DNA of 64,000 nucleotides. Source: Saprospiraceae bacterium (GTDB taxonomy: Bacteria; Bacteroidota; Bacteroidia; Chitinophagales; Saprospiraceae). The DNA is taken from the NCBI GenBank assembly GCA_026129545.1, contig JAHCHX010000001.1, forward strand, positions 1,859,501 to 1,923,500, read 5' to 3'. The notes under the pieces are model-generated. The model worked only from the letters and a program-made list of their open reading frames with translations, made no database searches and was not told where the DNA came from. Made by a program: the position numbers and the translations under genes. This document shows, one piece after another, positions 34,489 through 39,764 of this stretch (within the stretch, counting starts at the first letter, position 1; every line of letters begins with the position of its first letter).

Positions 34489-34526
34489 AAAAAGCCCCTC
34501 GGTGTGCGTACACCGAAGGGCTTTTA
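34489..34526 (-). terminator. Intrinsic terminator of the cysH cysteine attenuator
   Basis: On the minus strand AAAAGCCCTTCGGTGT and ACACCGAGGGGCTTTT form a 16-bp stem with one G-U pair and a four-base loop, followed by TTTTTGTTTTG. It begins about 19 bases after the leader ORF stop and ends about 105 bases before the cysH ATG. Its 5' arm (CTTCGGTG) can pair with CACCCGAAG in the leader. Confidence 0.9.
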
Positions 34527-34544
34527 TGCTGAAATGTGTTTTTG

Positions 34545-34652
34545 TCAAACTTGGATTTTGTTCGCCAAAAATGCATCGCAGCCGCTTCGGGTGACCGGAG
34601 TGGGACAGCAACAGCAACAACAAATGGCGAATTGCAAGGCGTTGAAATTCAT
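34545..34652 (-). CDS. Leader peptide with six consecutive Cys codons, upstream of cysH
   Basis: ORF of 35 codons starting M-N-F-N-A-L-Q-F-A-I, then CCCCCC (codons TGT TGT TGC TGT TGC TGT), then PTPVTRSGCDAFLANKIQV. It stops 19 bases before a strong intrinsic terminator and precedes cysH. The start context and peptide resemble the ORFs at 39629-39709 (M-N-F-D-A-F-K-N-A-T, five Cys, Pro) and 38688-38792. The nucleotide stretch GAAGCGGCTGCGATG after the Cys run is shared with the cysM leader. The role is inferred: ribosome stalling at the Cys codons when Cys-tRNA is short frees a leader segment that disrupts the terminator and allows cysH operon transcription. The peptide itself need have no function. 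Confidence 0.88.
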   Translation of the reverse strand: MNFNALQFAICCCCCCPTPVTRSGCDAFLANKIQV

Positions 34653-34711
34653 GCGATGTAAAATTGAGAATTTGTTGAAAACGAACAACAAACAACCGTC
34701 AACGAGCACGA

Positions 34712-34746
34712 CACGTTTGCTAAACCTTGCAGGTTTGGTAAACGTG
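34712..34746. repeat. Palindrome of the ACGTTTAC family after the MoeZ-type gene
   Basis: The arms CACGTTTGCTAAACCT and AGGTTTGGTAAACGTG (16 bp, two mismatches that become wobble pairs in RNA) flank TGC. It lies between the activating-enzyme stop and the cysH leader ORF and may end the upstream transcript. Confidence 0.85.
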
Positions 34747-34758
34747 CTCATACGGTGT

Positions 34759-35922
34759 TCAAGATTTTGCCAATTCCGGCTGCACTTCTTCCAAATAGGC
34801 CAAAATACCGCCTTTCAAATTGTACAGATTGTCGAAACCAAATTTGTCTTCCAACTCCCGAATGGCTTTGGCGCTGCGCACGCCTGAACGGCAATGCACG
34901 ACAACTTTTGTGTCTTTTTCAAAACGAGCGGCGTTTGCGGCAACCGTGGCGAGCGGAATCAATTCGGCGCCGATGTTCGCGGCTTCGTATTCGTGTGGTT
35001 CACGCACGTCAATCAACTGGTATTTCTCGCCGAGCGTTTGCCATTGCAAAAATTCCTGTACGGTGATTTCTTTCACCGGGCGCTCCACGACTTTCATCCC
35101 GCAAAACATTTCGTAGTCAATGAGTTGCGTGATGGTCGGATTTTTCCCGTTGATGGGATTGTCGTCGCGGCGTTTGATTTTGAAGGTGCGGGTTTCAAAA
35201 TTTAAAGCGTCAAAAATGAAGAAACGACCACTCAACGGCTCTCCTACCCCCGTGATAACTTTGATGACTTCGCTGGCCTGCATACTGCCGATGATGCCGG
35301 GCAAAACGCCCAAAACCCCGCCCTCTGCGCAGCTCGGCACCAAACCCGGCGGCGGCGGTGTGGGATAGAGGTCGCGGTAGTTTGGCCCCCACTCCCCTGC
35401 GGCGTTGCGATAGTTGAACACCGACACCTGCCCTTCAAACTGGAAAATGGACGCATAAACGTTTGTTTTTCCGAGCAATACGCAAGCATCGTTCACGAGG
35501 TAGCGCGTCGGAAAATTGTCCGTGCCGTCGGCCACCACGTCGTAGTCCTTGACGAGGTCGAGGGCGTTTTGAGAGTTGATGAGCGTGTCGTACACGTTGA
35601 TTTGAATGTGTGGGTTCAAGGCTTCAAGGCGACGTTTGGCGGCTTCGACTTTGGGTTGGCCGACTGATTCCACGCCGAACAAGACCTGGCGTTGCAGGTT
35701 GCTGTCGTCCACGCGGTCGAAGTCCACGATACCGATGGTGCCGACGCCCGCTGCTGCGAGATAGAGCAACACAGGACTACCGAGGCCACCCGAACCGATG
35801 ACCAAAACTTTGGCGGCTTTGAGTTTTTGCTGGGCTTCGAGGCCAAATTCCGGGATGATGATGTGGCGGTTGTAACGCGCCAGCTCTGGTTTTGAAAATT
35901 GAATTGCTGTATGAGACGGCAT
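34759..35922 (-). CDS. moeB: MoeB/MoeZ-type sulfur-carrier activating enzyme with rhodanese domain
   Basis: E1-like enzyme of 387 aa that adenylates the C-terminal Gly-Gly of a MoaD/ThiS-type carrier and then transfers sulfur. Residues about 1-255 form the ThiF/MoeB domain (YNRHIIIPEFGLEAQQKLKAAKVLVIGSGGLGSP, DFDRVDDSNLQRQ, DGTDNFPTRYLVNDAC, GLVPSCAEGGVLG). Residues about 285-387 form a rhodanese domain with active-site Cys in VVHCRSGVRSAKAI. The usual first zinc CxxC pair is absent, as in MoeZ-like forms (GPNYRDLYPTPPPPG). It lies directly downstream of the carrier, JAMM protease and cysM genes, pointing to cysteine biosynthesis through a carrier thiocarboxylate, although molybdopterin or thiamine roles are possible. 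Confidence 0.92.
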   Translation of the reverse strand: MPSHTAIQFSKPELARYNRHIIIPEFGLEAQQKLKAAKVLVIGSGGLGSPVLLYLAAAGVGTIGIVDFDRVDDSNLQRQVLFGVESVGQPKVEAAKRRLEALNPHIQINVYDTLINSQNALDLVKDYDVVADGTDNFPTRYLVNDACVLLGKTNVYASIFQFEGQVSVFNYRNAAGEWGPNYRDLYPTPPPPGLVPSCAEGGVLGVLPGIIGSMQASEVIKVITGVGEPLSGRFFIFDALNFETRTFKIKRRDDNPINGKNPTITQLIDYEMFCGMKVVERPVKEITVQEFLQWQTLGEKYQLIDVREPHEYEAANIGAELIPLATVAANAARFEKDTKVVVHCRSGVRSAKAIRELEDKFGFDNLYNLKGGILAYLEEVQPELAKS

Positions 35923-36006
35923 TGTTTTTTGCTTTTAAAGTTTTGAAAATGAAGAGTGTTGAGGGGTTGAGATGGTCGAAAAATCGGCACTCAACCCCTT
36001 AAATTT

Positions 36007-36279
36007 TTAGCCTCCGGCAATCGCAGGCACGATACTCACGACCGTGCCTGCCTGCAAAGGCGTTTTGCCCTCCTGCAAGTCGCGGATATCGTCCTCACCG
36101 ATGAAGATGTTGAGAAAAGTGCGAATCTGGCCTCCCTCGTCGAACAGGTGTTTTTTGAGGTCGGGATAATTTGCCGAAAGGTCGAGCAAGGCTTCTTCGA
36201 CGGTGCCAGCCGAGATGTCCAACTTGGCTGTGTTGTTGGTGAATTTGCGCAAAGGCGTGGGAATGATGACGGTTGCCAT
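36007..36279 (-). CDS. MoaD/ThiS-family sulfur carrier (CysO-like)
   Basis: Ubiquitin-fold carrier of 90 aa ending exactly in Gly-Gly (VSIVPAIAGG), the residue pair that is adenylated and thiocarboxylated. Family features include IPTPLRKFTNNTAKLDI at the start, a central ALLDLSANYPDLKKHLFDEGGQIRTFLNIFI and the DDIRDLQEGKTPL loop. Its length and its neighbours (JAMM protease upstream, MoeZ-type enzyme 84 bp downstream, cysM at the head of the run) match the CysO-Mec+-CysM-MoeZ set known from actinobacteria, so I infer a cysteine-synthesis role. The 5' flank is a GTTGATGAGG repeat array beginning about 15 bp before the ATG. Confidence 0.92.
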   Translation of the reverse strand: MATVIIPTPLRKFTNNTAKLDISAGTVEEALLDLSANYPDLKKHLFDEGGQIRTFLNIFIGEDDIRDLQEGKTPLQAGTVVSIVPAIAGG

Positions 36280-36293
36280 AATTTTATTTGCTT

Positions 36294-36522
36294 GGTTGAT
36301 AAAAGTTGATGAGGGTTGATGAGGGTTGATGAAGGTTGATGAGGGTTGATGAGGGTTGATGAAGGTTGATGAGGGTTGATGAGGGTTGATGAGGGTTGAT
36401 GAGGGTTGATAAAGGTTGATGAGGGTTGATGAAGGTTGATGAGGGTTGATGAGGGTTGATAAAGGTTGATGAGGGTTGATGAGGGTTGATGAAGGTTGAT
36501 GAGGGTTGATAAAGGTTGATGG
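36294..36522. repeat. 10-bp tandem array (GGTTGATGAG units), left arm
   Basis: About 23 units of GTTGATGAGG with AAGG and TAAAGG variants. The RNA made from the minus strand would be CCCTCATCAA-type and almost free of G. It forms an inverted repeat with the array at 36711-36822 across the inserted MITE-like element. Confidence 0.95.
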
Positions 36523-36534
36523 TCAACATAATAA

Positions 36535-36702
36535 GAGAGTGTTCAGAAAACTGTGTCATCCCAAGGGAGACGATAAGAAAACACAGAGGCACGAAGGGCA
36601 CAGAGTTTTGGTTTTCAATAATTTACATTCCCTTAAGCGCGGCGTGTATTGCGTAAAAAGAAAACATCCGGTATGTTTTGACACACTTTTCTGAACACTC
36701 TC
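36535..36702. mobile_element. 168-bp MITE-like element with 8-bp target duplication
   Basis: The ends are inverted repeats starting GAGAGTGTTCAGAAAA; 23 of 24 terminal bases match. The element is flanked on both sides by CATAATAA (36527-36534 and 36703-36710), an 8-bp target-site duplication. It has no coding capacity. The termini and duplication length are like those of IS256-type elements (inference), so a full-length IS elsewhere in the genome may mobilise it. It is inserted at the loop of the inverted GTTGATGAGG array pair between the JAMM protease and carrier genes. Confidence 0.9.
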
Positions 36703-36710
36703 CATAATAA

Positions 36711-36822
36711 ACCTTTATCAACCTTCATCAACCCTCATCAACCCTCATCAACCTTCATCAACCCTCATCAACCTTCATCAACCCTCATCAACCCTCATCA
36801 ACCTTTATCAACCCTCATCAAC
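36711..36822. repeat. 10-bp tandem array (CCTCATCAAC units), right arm
   Basis: About eleven units of CCCTCATCAA/CCTTCATCAA in inverted orientation relative to 36294-36522. Its last unit encodes the C-terminal VDEG and the stop codon of the JAMM protease gene. Confidence 0.95.
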
Positions 36823-37245
36823 CACTAATTCGTTGATGGTTTCTTCTTCAAATTGCTGGTCGTCGTTCAGCCGCCACGAGCGGGTGTGGTCAATTGCTCC
36901 ATTCTGCACAGAAACAATAAGATAGGAGAAAAACGGCTGCGCGGCGACGCGGTCGTGTTCGGATGGGATGGCCGGATGGTTTGGGTGCGAATGATAGACG
37001 GCCAAGAGCGTTTGGCCTGTTTTTTCGGCATAACGTTCGGCTTTGAGGTAGTCTTTGGGGGCGATTTCAAAGCGGCGGCGCTTGTCGCCTTCTTTGGCGT
37101 TGTTGACCACCAAAATATCCGTCAAAACGCGGTCGCCGCCTTCTTCTTTGCCAAACAAAAAGCCGCAGCACTCGTCAGGGAAGGCCTGTATGGCATCGTC
37201 CAGCATCATTTGTTCGATGTTCGGTTCGATTTGTAACATAGTCAT
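36808..37245 (-). CDS. JAMM/Mov34 metalloprotease (Mec+-like)
   Basis: Zinc protease of 145 aa of the JAB1/MPN family. The motif is complete: an upstream Glu in FPDECCGFLFG, then YHSHPNHPAIPSEHDRVAA (HxHP-x6-S-x2-D). Mec+ in mycobacteria cleaves the cysteine-CysO adduct to release free cysteine and regenerate the carrier. The adjacent MoaD/ThiS carrier and cysM genes make that the most likely role here. I start at ATG 37245 (MTM...); a second ATG is two codons on. The last residues (VDEG) and the stop are supplied by the tandem array. Confidence 0.9.
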   Translation of the reverse strand: MTMLQIEPNIEQMMLDDAIQAFPDECCGFLFGKEEGGDRVLTDILVVNNAKEGDKRRRFEIAPKDYLKAERYAEKTGQTLLAVYHSHPNHPAIPSEHDRVAAQPFFSYLIVSVQNGAIDHTRSWRLNDDQQFEEETINELVVDEG

Positions 37246-37286
37246 TGAGAGAAATTTAGGTCATTGGGAGTGATTTTTTAGGTCAT

Positions 37287-37320
37287 ACGTTTACTAAACC
37301 TCCAAAGGTTTAGTAAACGT
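37287..37320. repeat. Palindrome ACGTTTACTAAACCT between cysM and the JAMM gene
   Basis: The arms ACGTTTACTAAACCT / AGGTTTAGTAAACGT are perfect 15-mers around a CCAA spacer. It lies 13 bp past the cysM stop and 42 bp before the JAMM ATG. Same sequence family as the elements at 24218, 30371 and 34712. Confidence 0.92.
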
Positions 37321-37332
37321 GGACAAGTGTTT

Positions 37333-38271
37333 TTAAAAGAGTTTTTTGATGACTTCGCCGTATTTGTCGGCGTTGTCGGGCAAAATGGTGAAGACCGTCC
37401 CGGTCTCCAATTTTTCGGCAACTTTGATAGCGCCAGCCAAATTGGCCGCCGACGAGGGGCTGAGCAACAAGCCTTCGTGTTGTTTGGCGGCTTTGATGAT
37501 TTCGTAGGCTTCGGTGGTGTCAATTTCGAGAAACTCGTCGGCCAAGTTTTTATCGTAAATGCCCGGCACCACCGCCGTCTCCAAATGTTTCCAGCCTTCC
37601 AAACCATGCAAAGCCGAGTCCGGCTGCAATGCGACCAACTGAATATCAGGATTCAACTCTTTCAGCCGTCGGCCAGTGCCAGTGAAAGTCCCGGTTGTAC
37701 CCAAGCCTGCCACGAAATGTGTGACTTGCGGGAAAGACTCAAAAATTTCCAGTGCCGTTTGCTGGTAGTGTGCCTTCCAGTTGTTGTCGTTTTTGTATTG
37801 GTCGGCGTAGAAATAAAGGTCGGGGCGCTCGGTCGCCAGTTCGCGGGCGACTTCCTGTGCGCCGTCGGTTCCTTCAAATTTTGAGGTAAAAATGATTTCT
37901 GCGCCCAACGATTGCAGGATGGTTTTGCGCTCCGGCGAGGCATTTTCCGGTAGGCAAAGTGCTACCCGCAAACCCAGTTCTTTGGCGATGGCCGCGTAAG
38001 CGATGCCCGTGTTGCCACTCGTCGCATCCAGCAGGATTTTGCCGCGATGCAAGTCGCCGTTTTGCACCGCCGCTCGGATGATATTGAACGCCGCCCGTGC
38101 TTTCACGCTGCCGGATAGTTGTTCCCACTCTTTTTTGGCGTAAATCCGAGCGCCTTTTTGGGAAAACAAGCCGCTTATATGGTGAACGGGCGTGTTGCCA
38201 ATCTTCTGTCCCACTTGCCGCAAGCGGGAAAGCAAATCAATGTCGGCCTGAATTAAGTGTTCGATGTACAT
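37333..38271 (-). CDS. cysM: Cysteine synthase (CysM-type)
   Basis: PLP-dependent beta-replacement enzyme of 312 aa. Motifs: IGNTPVHHISGLF, KKEWEQLSGSVKARAAFNII with the PLP lysine, LLDATSGNTGIAYAAIAKELGL, FVAGLGTTGTFTGTGRRLKE, and LLLSPSSAANLAGA near the end. It makes cysteine from an activated serine and either sulfide or a carrier thiocarboxylate. The neighbours favour the carrier route, but the sequence alone does not decide it. I take the start at ATG 38271 (MYIEHLIQAD). A continuous frame extends to 38769 only because the tandem array has no stops. A Cys-run leader and terminator lie further upstream. Confidence 0.93.
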   Translation of the reverse strand: MYIEHLIQADIDLLSRLRQVGQKIGNTPVHHISGLFSQKGARIYAKKEWEQLSGSVKARAAFNIIRAAVQNGDLHRGKILLDATSGNTGIAYAAIAKELGLRVALCLPENASPERKTILQSLGAEIIFTSKFEGTDGAQEVARELATERPDLYFYADQYKNDNNWKAHYQQTALEIFESFPQVTHFVAGLGTTGTFTGTGRRLKELNPDIQLVALQPDSALHGLEGWKHLETAVVPGIYDKNLADEFLEIDTTEAYEIIKAAKQHEGLLLSPSSAANLAGAIKVAEKLETGTVFTILPDNADKYGEVIKKLF

Positions 38272-38600
38272 TGATAAAAGTTGATGAGGGTTGATGAGGG
38301 TTGATGAGGGTTGATGGGGGTTGATGGGGGTTGATGAGGGTCGATGAGGGTTGATGAGGGTTGATGAGGGTTGATGAGGGTTGATGAGGGTTGATGAGGG
38401 TCGATGAGGGTTGATGAGGGTTGATGAGGGTTGATGAGGGTTGATGAGGGTCGATGAGGGTCGATGAGGGTTGATGAGGGTTGATGAGGGTTGATGAGGG
38501 TTGATGAGGGTTGATGAGGGTTGATGAGGGTTGATGAGGGTTGATGAGGGTTGATGAGGGTTGATGAGGGTTGATGAGGGTTGATGAGGGTTGATAATCA
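38272..38600. repeat. 10-bp tandem array (about 32 TTGATGAGGG units) in the cysM leader
   Basis: Units are spaced exactly 10 bp apart from 38281 to 38590. Variants are TTGATGGGGG (38311, 38321) and TCGATGAGGG (38341, 38401, 38451, 38461). The array lies between the attenuator terminator and the cysM ATG. The minus-strand transcript would be (CCCUCAUCAA)n: G-free, C-rich and unstructured. All three frames are open, which explains the long spurious ORFs. Confidence 0.97.
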
Positions 38601-38619
38601 ACTTTAAAGGCCCGTATAA

Positions 38620-38661
38620 ACAAAAAAACAAAAGCCCTACGGCTCGATACCGAAGGGCTTT
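38620..38661 (-). terminator. Intrinsic terminator of the cysM cysteine attenuator
   Basis: On the minus strand AAAGCCCTTCGG and CCGTAGGGCTTT form a 12-bp stem with one mismatch and a seven-base loop, followed by TTTTGTTTTTTTG. It starts about 26 bases after the leader ORF stop. Its 5' arm and loop (CTTCGGTAT) are complementary over nine bases to ATACCGAAG (38729-38737) within the leader ORF. Confidence 0.9.
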
Positions 38662-38687
38662 GCGCAATTCTCTTTTTGAACACAGGG

Positions 38688-38792
38688 TCATGTCTGTACT
38701 CCCGTCAGCCCAAAAGTCATCGCAGCCGCTTCGGTATTCCGAGCAGGACAGCAACAACAGCAACAACAAGTGGCCGATAAAAACGAGTGCAT
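38688..38792 (-). CDS. Leader peptide with seven consecutive Cys codons, upstream of cysM
   Basis: ORF of 34 codons: M-H-S-F-L-S-A-T, then CCCCCCC (TGT TGT TGC TGT TGT TGC TGT), then P-A-R-N-T-E-A-A-A and a tail ending GVQT. An intrinsic terminator follows at 38620-38661, with cysM beyond it. The A-T-Cys(n)-P core matches the leader ahead of the peroxiredoxin (A-T-CCCCC-P). The bases GAAGCGGCTGCGATG after the run match the cysH leader. ATACCGAAG in this ORF is perfectly complementary to CTTCGGTAT in the terminator, an antiterminator pairing. I infer ribosome-mediated attenuation sensing Cys-tRNA. Confidence 0.88.
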   Translation of the reverse strand: MHSFLSATCCCCCCCPARNTEAAAMTFGLTGVQT

Positions 38793-38808
38793 GACTATGT
38801 TGAGTTTT

Positions 38809-38875
38809 TTAATGACCTTTTTTAATGACCCTTAATGACCTTTCTTAATGACCCTTAATGACCTTTTTTAATCCT
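38809..38875. repeat. Short tandem repeat of TTAATGACC units
   Basis: Five to six imperfect copies of TTTTTTAATGACC / CTTAATGACC lie between the peroxiredoxin stop and the cysM leader ORF. They cover the place where a cysM promoter would be expected. I see no TAnnTTTG box here, so the cysM unit may depend on read-through from the peroxiredoxin gene. Confidence 0.85.
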
Positions 38876-39509
38876 GCAAATCAGGCTGCGGGGTGTAGCG
38901 CAAGTAAGGTTTCACGATGTTGACCCCTTTCGGGAATTTTTTGATGGCATCTTCCGTCGAGACGGCTGGCACCACAATCACATCTTCGCCGCGTTGCCAG
39001 TCAGCGGGTGTTGCGACGCTGTAATTGGCCGTGAGTTGAAGTGAGTCCAGTACGCGAAGCACCTCGTGGAAATTGCGTCCCGTCGAGGCTGGGTAAGTGA
39101 TGGTCAATTTCACTTTTTTGTCCGGGCCGATGATAAACAGCGAGCGGACTGTAAAGTTTTCGGAAGAATTTGGGTGAATCATGCCGTAGAGGTCAGCTAC
39201 TTTGCGGTCGGGGTCGGCGATAATAGGAAAGTTGACGGTTGTGTTTTGGGTCTCGTTGATGTCTTTCACCCAGCCTTCGTGTTTGTCGAGCGGGTCCACG
39301 CTCACGGCGAGCACTTTGGTGTTGCGGCGGCGGAACTCCTCTTGGAGATGTGCCGTTTTGCCGAGTTCTGTGGTGCAGACGGGGGTGTAGTCGGCAGGAT
39401 GGGAGAACAGGATGCCCCAACCGTCGCCGAGGTATTCGTAAAAGTCAACTTCTCCGGCGGTGGTTTGGGCTTTGAAGTTGGGGGCGATGTCGCCAAGTCG
39501 TAAACTCAT
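38868..39509 (-). CDS. Peroxiredoxin (Prx6/1-Cys type)
   Basis: Thiol peroxidase of 213 aa reducing peroxides. The peroxidatic Cys is in SHPADYTPVCTTELGKTA (about residue 45), and the Prx6-type C-terminal half has VRSLFIIGPDKKVKLTITYPASTGRNFHEVLRVLDSLQLT, then PADWQRGEDVIVVPAVSTEDA, which is diagnostic of the Prx6 subgroup. It is probably cytoplasmic. It is preceded by a five-Cys leader ORF and a terminator, so its expression is probably tied to cysteine supply like cysM and cysH. Upstream on the same strand is the DsbA/FrnE-like gene. Confidence 0.94.
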   Translation of the reverse strand: MSLRLGDIAPNFKAQTTAGEVDFYEYLGDGWGILFSHPADYTPVCTTELGKTAHLQEEFRRRNTKVLAVSVDPLDKHEGWVKDINETQNTTVNFPIIADPDRKVADLYGMIHPNSSENFTVRSLFIIGPDKKVKLTITYPASTGRNFHEVLRVLDSLQLTANYSVATPADWQRGEDVIVVPAVSTEDAIKKFPKGVNIVKPYLRYTPQPDLQD

Positions 39510-39541
39510 GGTTGATGGTAGATTTAGTTATGGTAGTGGTG

Positions 39542-39580
39542 AAAAAAATAGCCCTCCGGCATTTAGCGCGCCGGAGGGCT
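39542..39580 (-). terminator. Intrinsic terminator of the peroxiredoxin cysteine attenuator
   Basis: A perfect 11-bp stem AGCCCTCCGGC / GCCGGAGGGCT with a nine-base loop (39550-39580), followed on the minus strand by ATTTTTTTC. It lies about 48 bases past the leader stop and about 33 bases before the peroxiredoxin ATG. CTCCGGC in its 5' arm pairs with GCCGGAG in the leader. Confidence 0.92.
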
Positions 39581-39628
39581 GTCTGATAAAACTTGTTGGG
39601 AGAAAATTTATGTCCTGATGAATTTCAA

Positions 39629-39709
39629 CTAACAAGCCATCGTCGCTGCTCCGGCAGGCCGGGGACAACAGCAACAACAAGTGGCGTTTTTAAAAGCGTC
39701 AAAATTCAT
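39629..39709 (-). CDS. Leader peptide with five consecutive Cys codons, upstream of peroxiredoxin
   Basis: ORF of 26 codons: M-N-F-D-A-F-K-N-A-T, then CCCCC (TGT TGT TGC TGT TGT), then P-R-P-A-G-A-A-T-M-A-C and stop. A near-perfect Bacteroidota promoter (39714-39745) ends only a few bases before the ATG, so the transcript should begin at or just before the start codon. A terminator follows at 39542-39580. The opening M-N-F-[DN]-A-[FL] is shared with the cysH leader, and A-T-Cys-Pro with the cysM leader, so the three have a common origin. The role is inferred as cysteine attenuation. Confidence 0.88.
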   Translation of the reverse strand: MNFDAFKNATCCCCCPRPAGAATMAC

Positions 39710-39713
39710 GCGG

Positions 39714-39745
39714 CAAATCTACGGGCGGGTTTTTCAGAAAAACAA
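39714..39745 (-). promoter_or_regulatory. Promoter of the peroxiredoxin leader
   Basis: TTTG ending at 39743, then 21 bases, then TAGATTTG (39714-39721): both boxes of the Bacteroidota consensus with accepted spacing. The predicted start site is within a few bases of the leader ATG at 39709, giving little or no 5' untranslated region. Confidence 0.7.
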
Positions 39746-39764
39746 ACACCCGACGTGAATTTTT

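Noticed and set aside
34385..34758. SAM or other metabolite riboswitch ahead of cysH
   Set aside because: I could not find a SAM-box or similar conserved core; the leader ORF with its Cys run and the terminator explain the conserved sequence better.
36535..36702. The inserted element considered as a decayed IS with transposase remnant
   Set aside because: At 168 bp it has no coding remnant; intact ends and target duplication fit a MITE better.
38281..38590. Tandem array considered as a CRISPR array
   Set aside because: The unit is 10 bp with no spacers between units and no cas genes nearby; it is a simple tandem repeat.
38237..38769. Long open frames through the arrays (proteins rich in S-S-T-L-I-N-P-H-Q-P), including a 478-residue extension of CysM
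   Set aside because: The 10-bp unit lacks stop codons in all three frames, so long ORFs appear by chance. The cysM homology begins at 38271.
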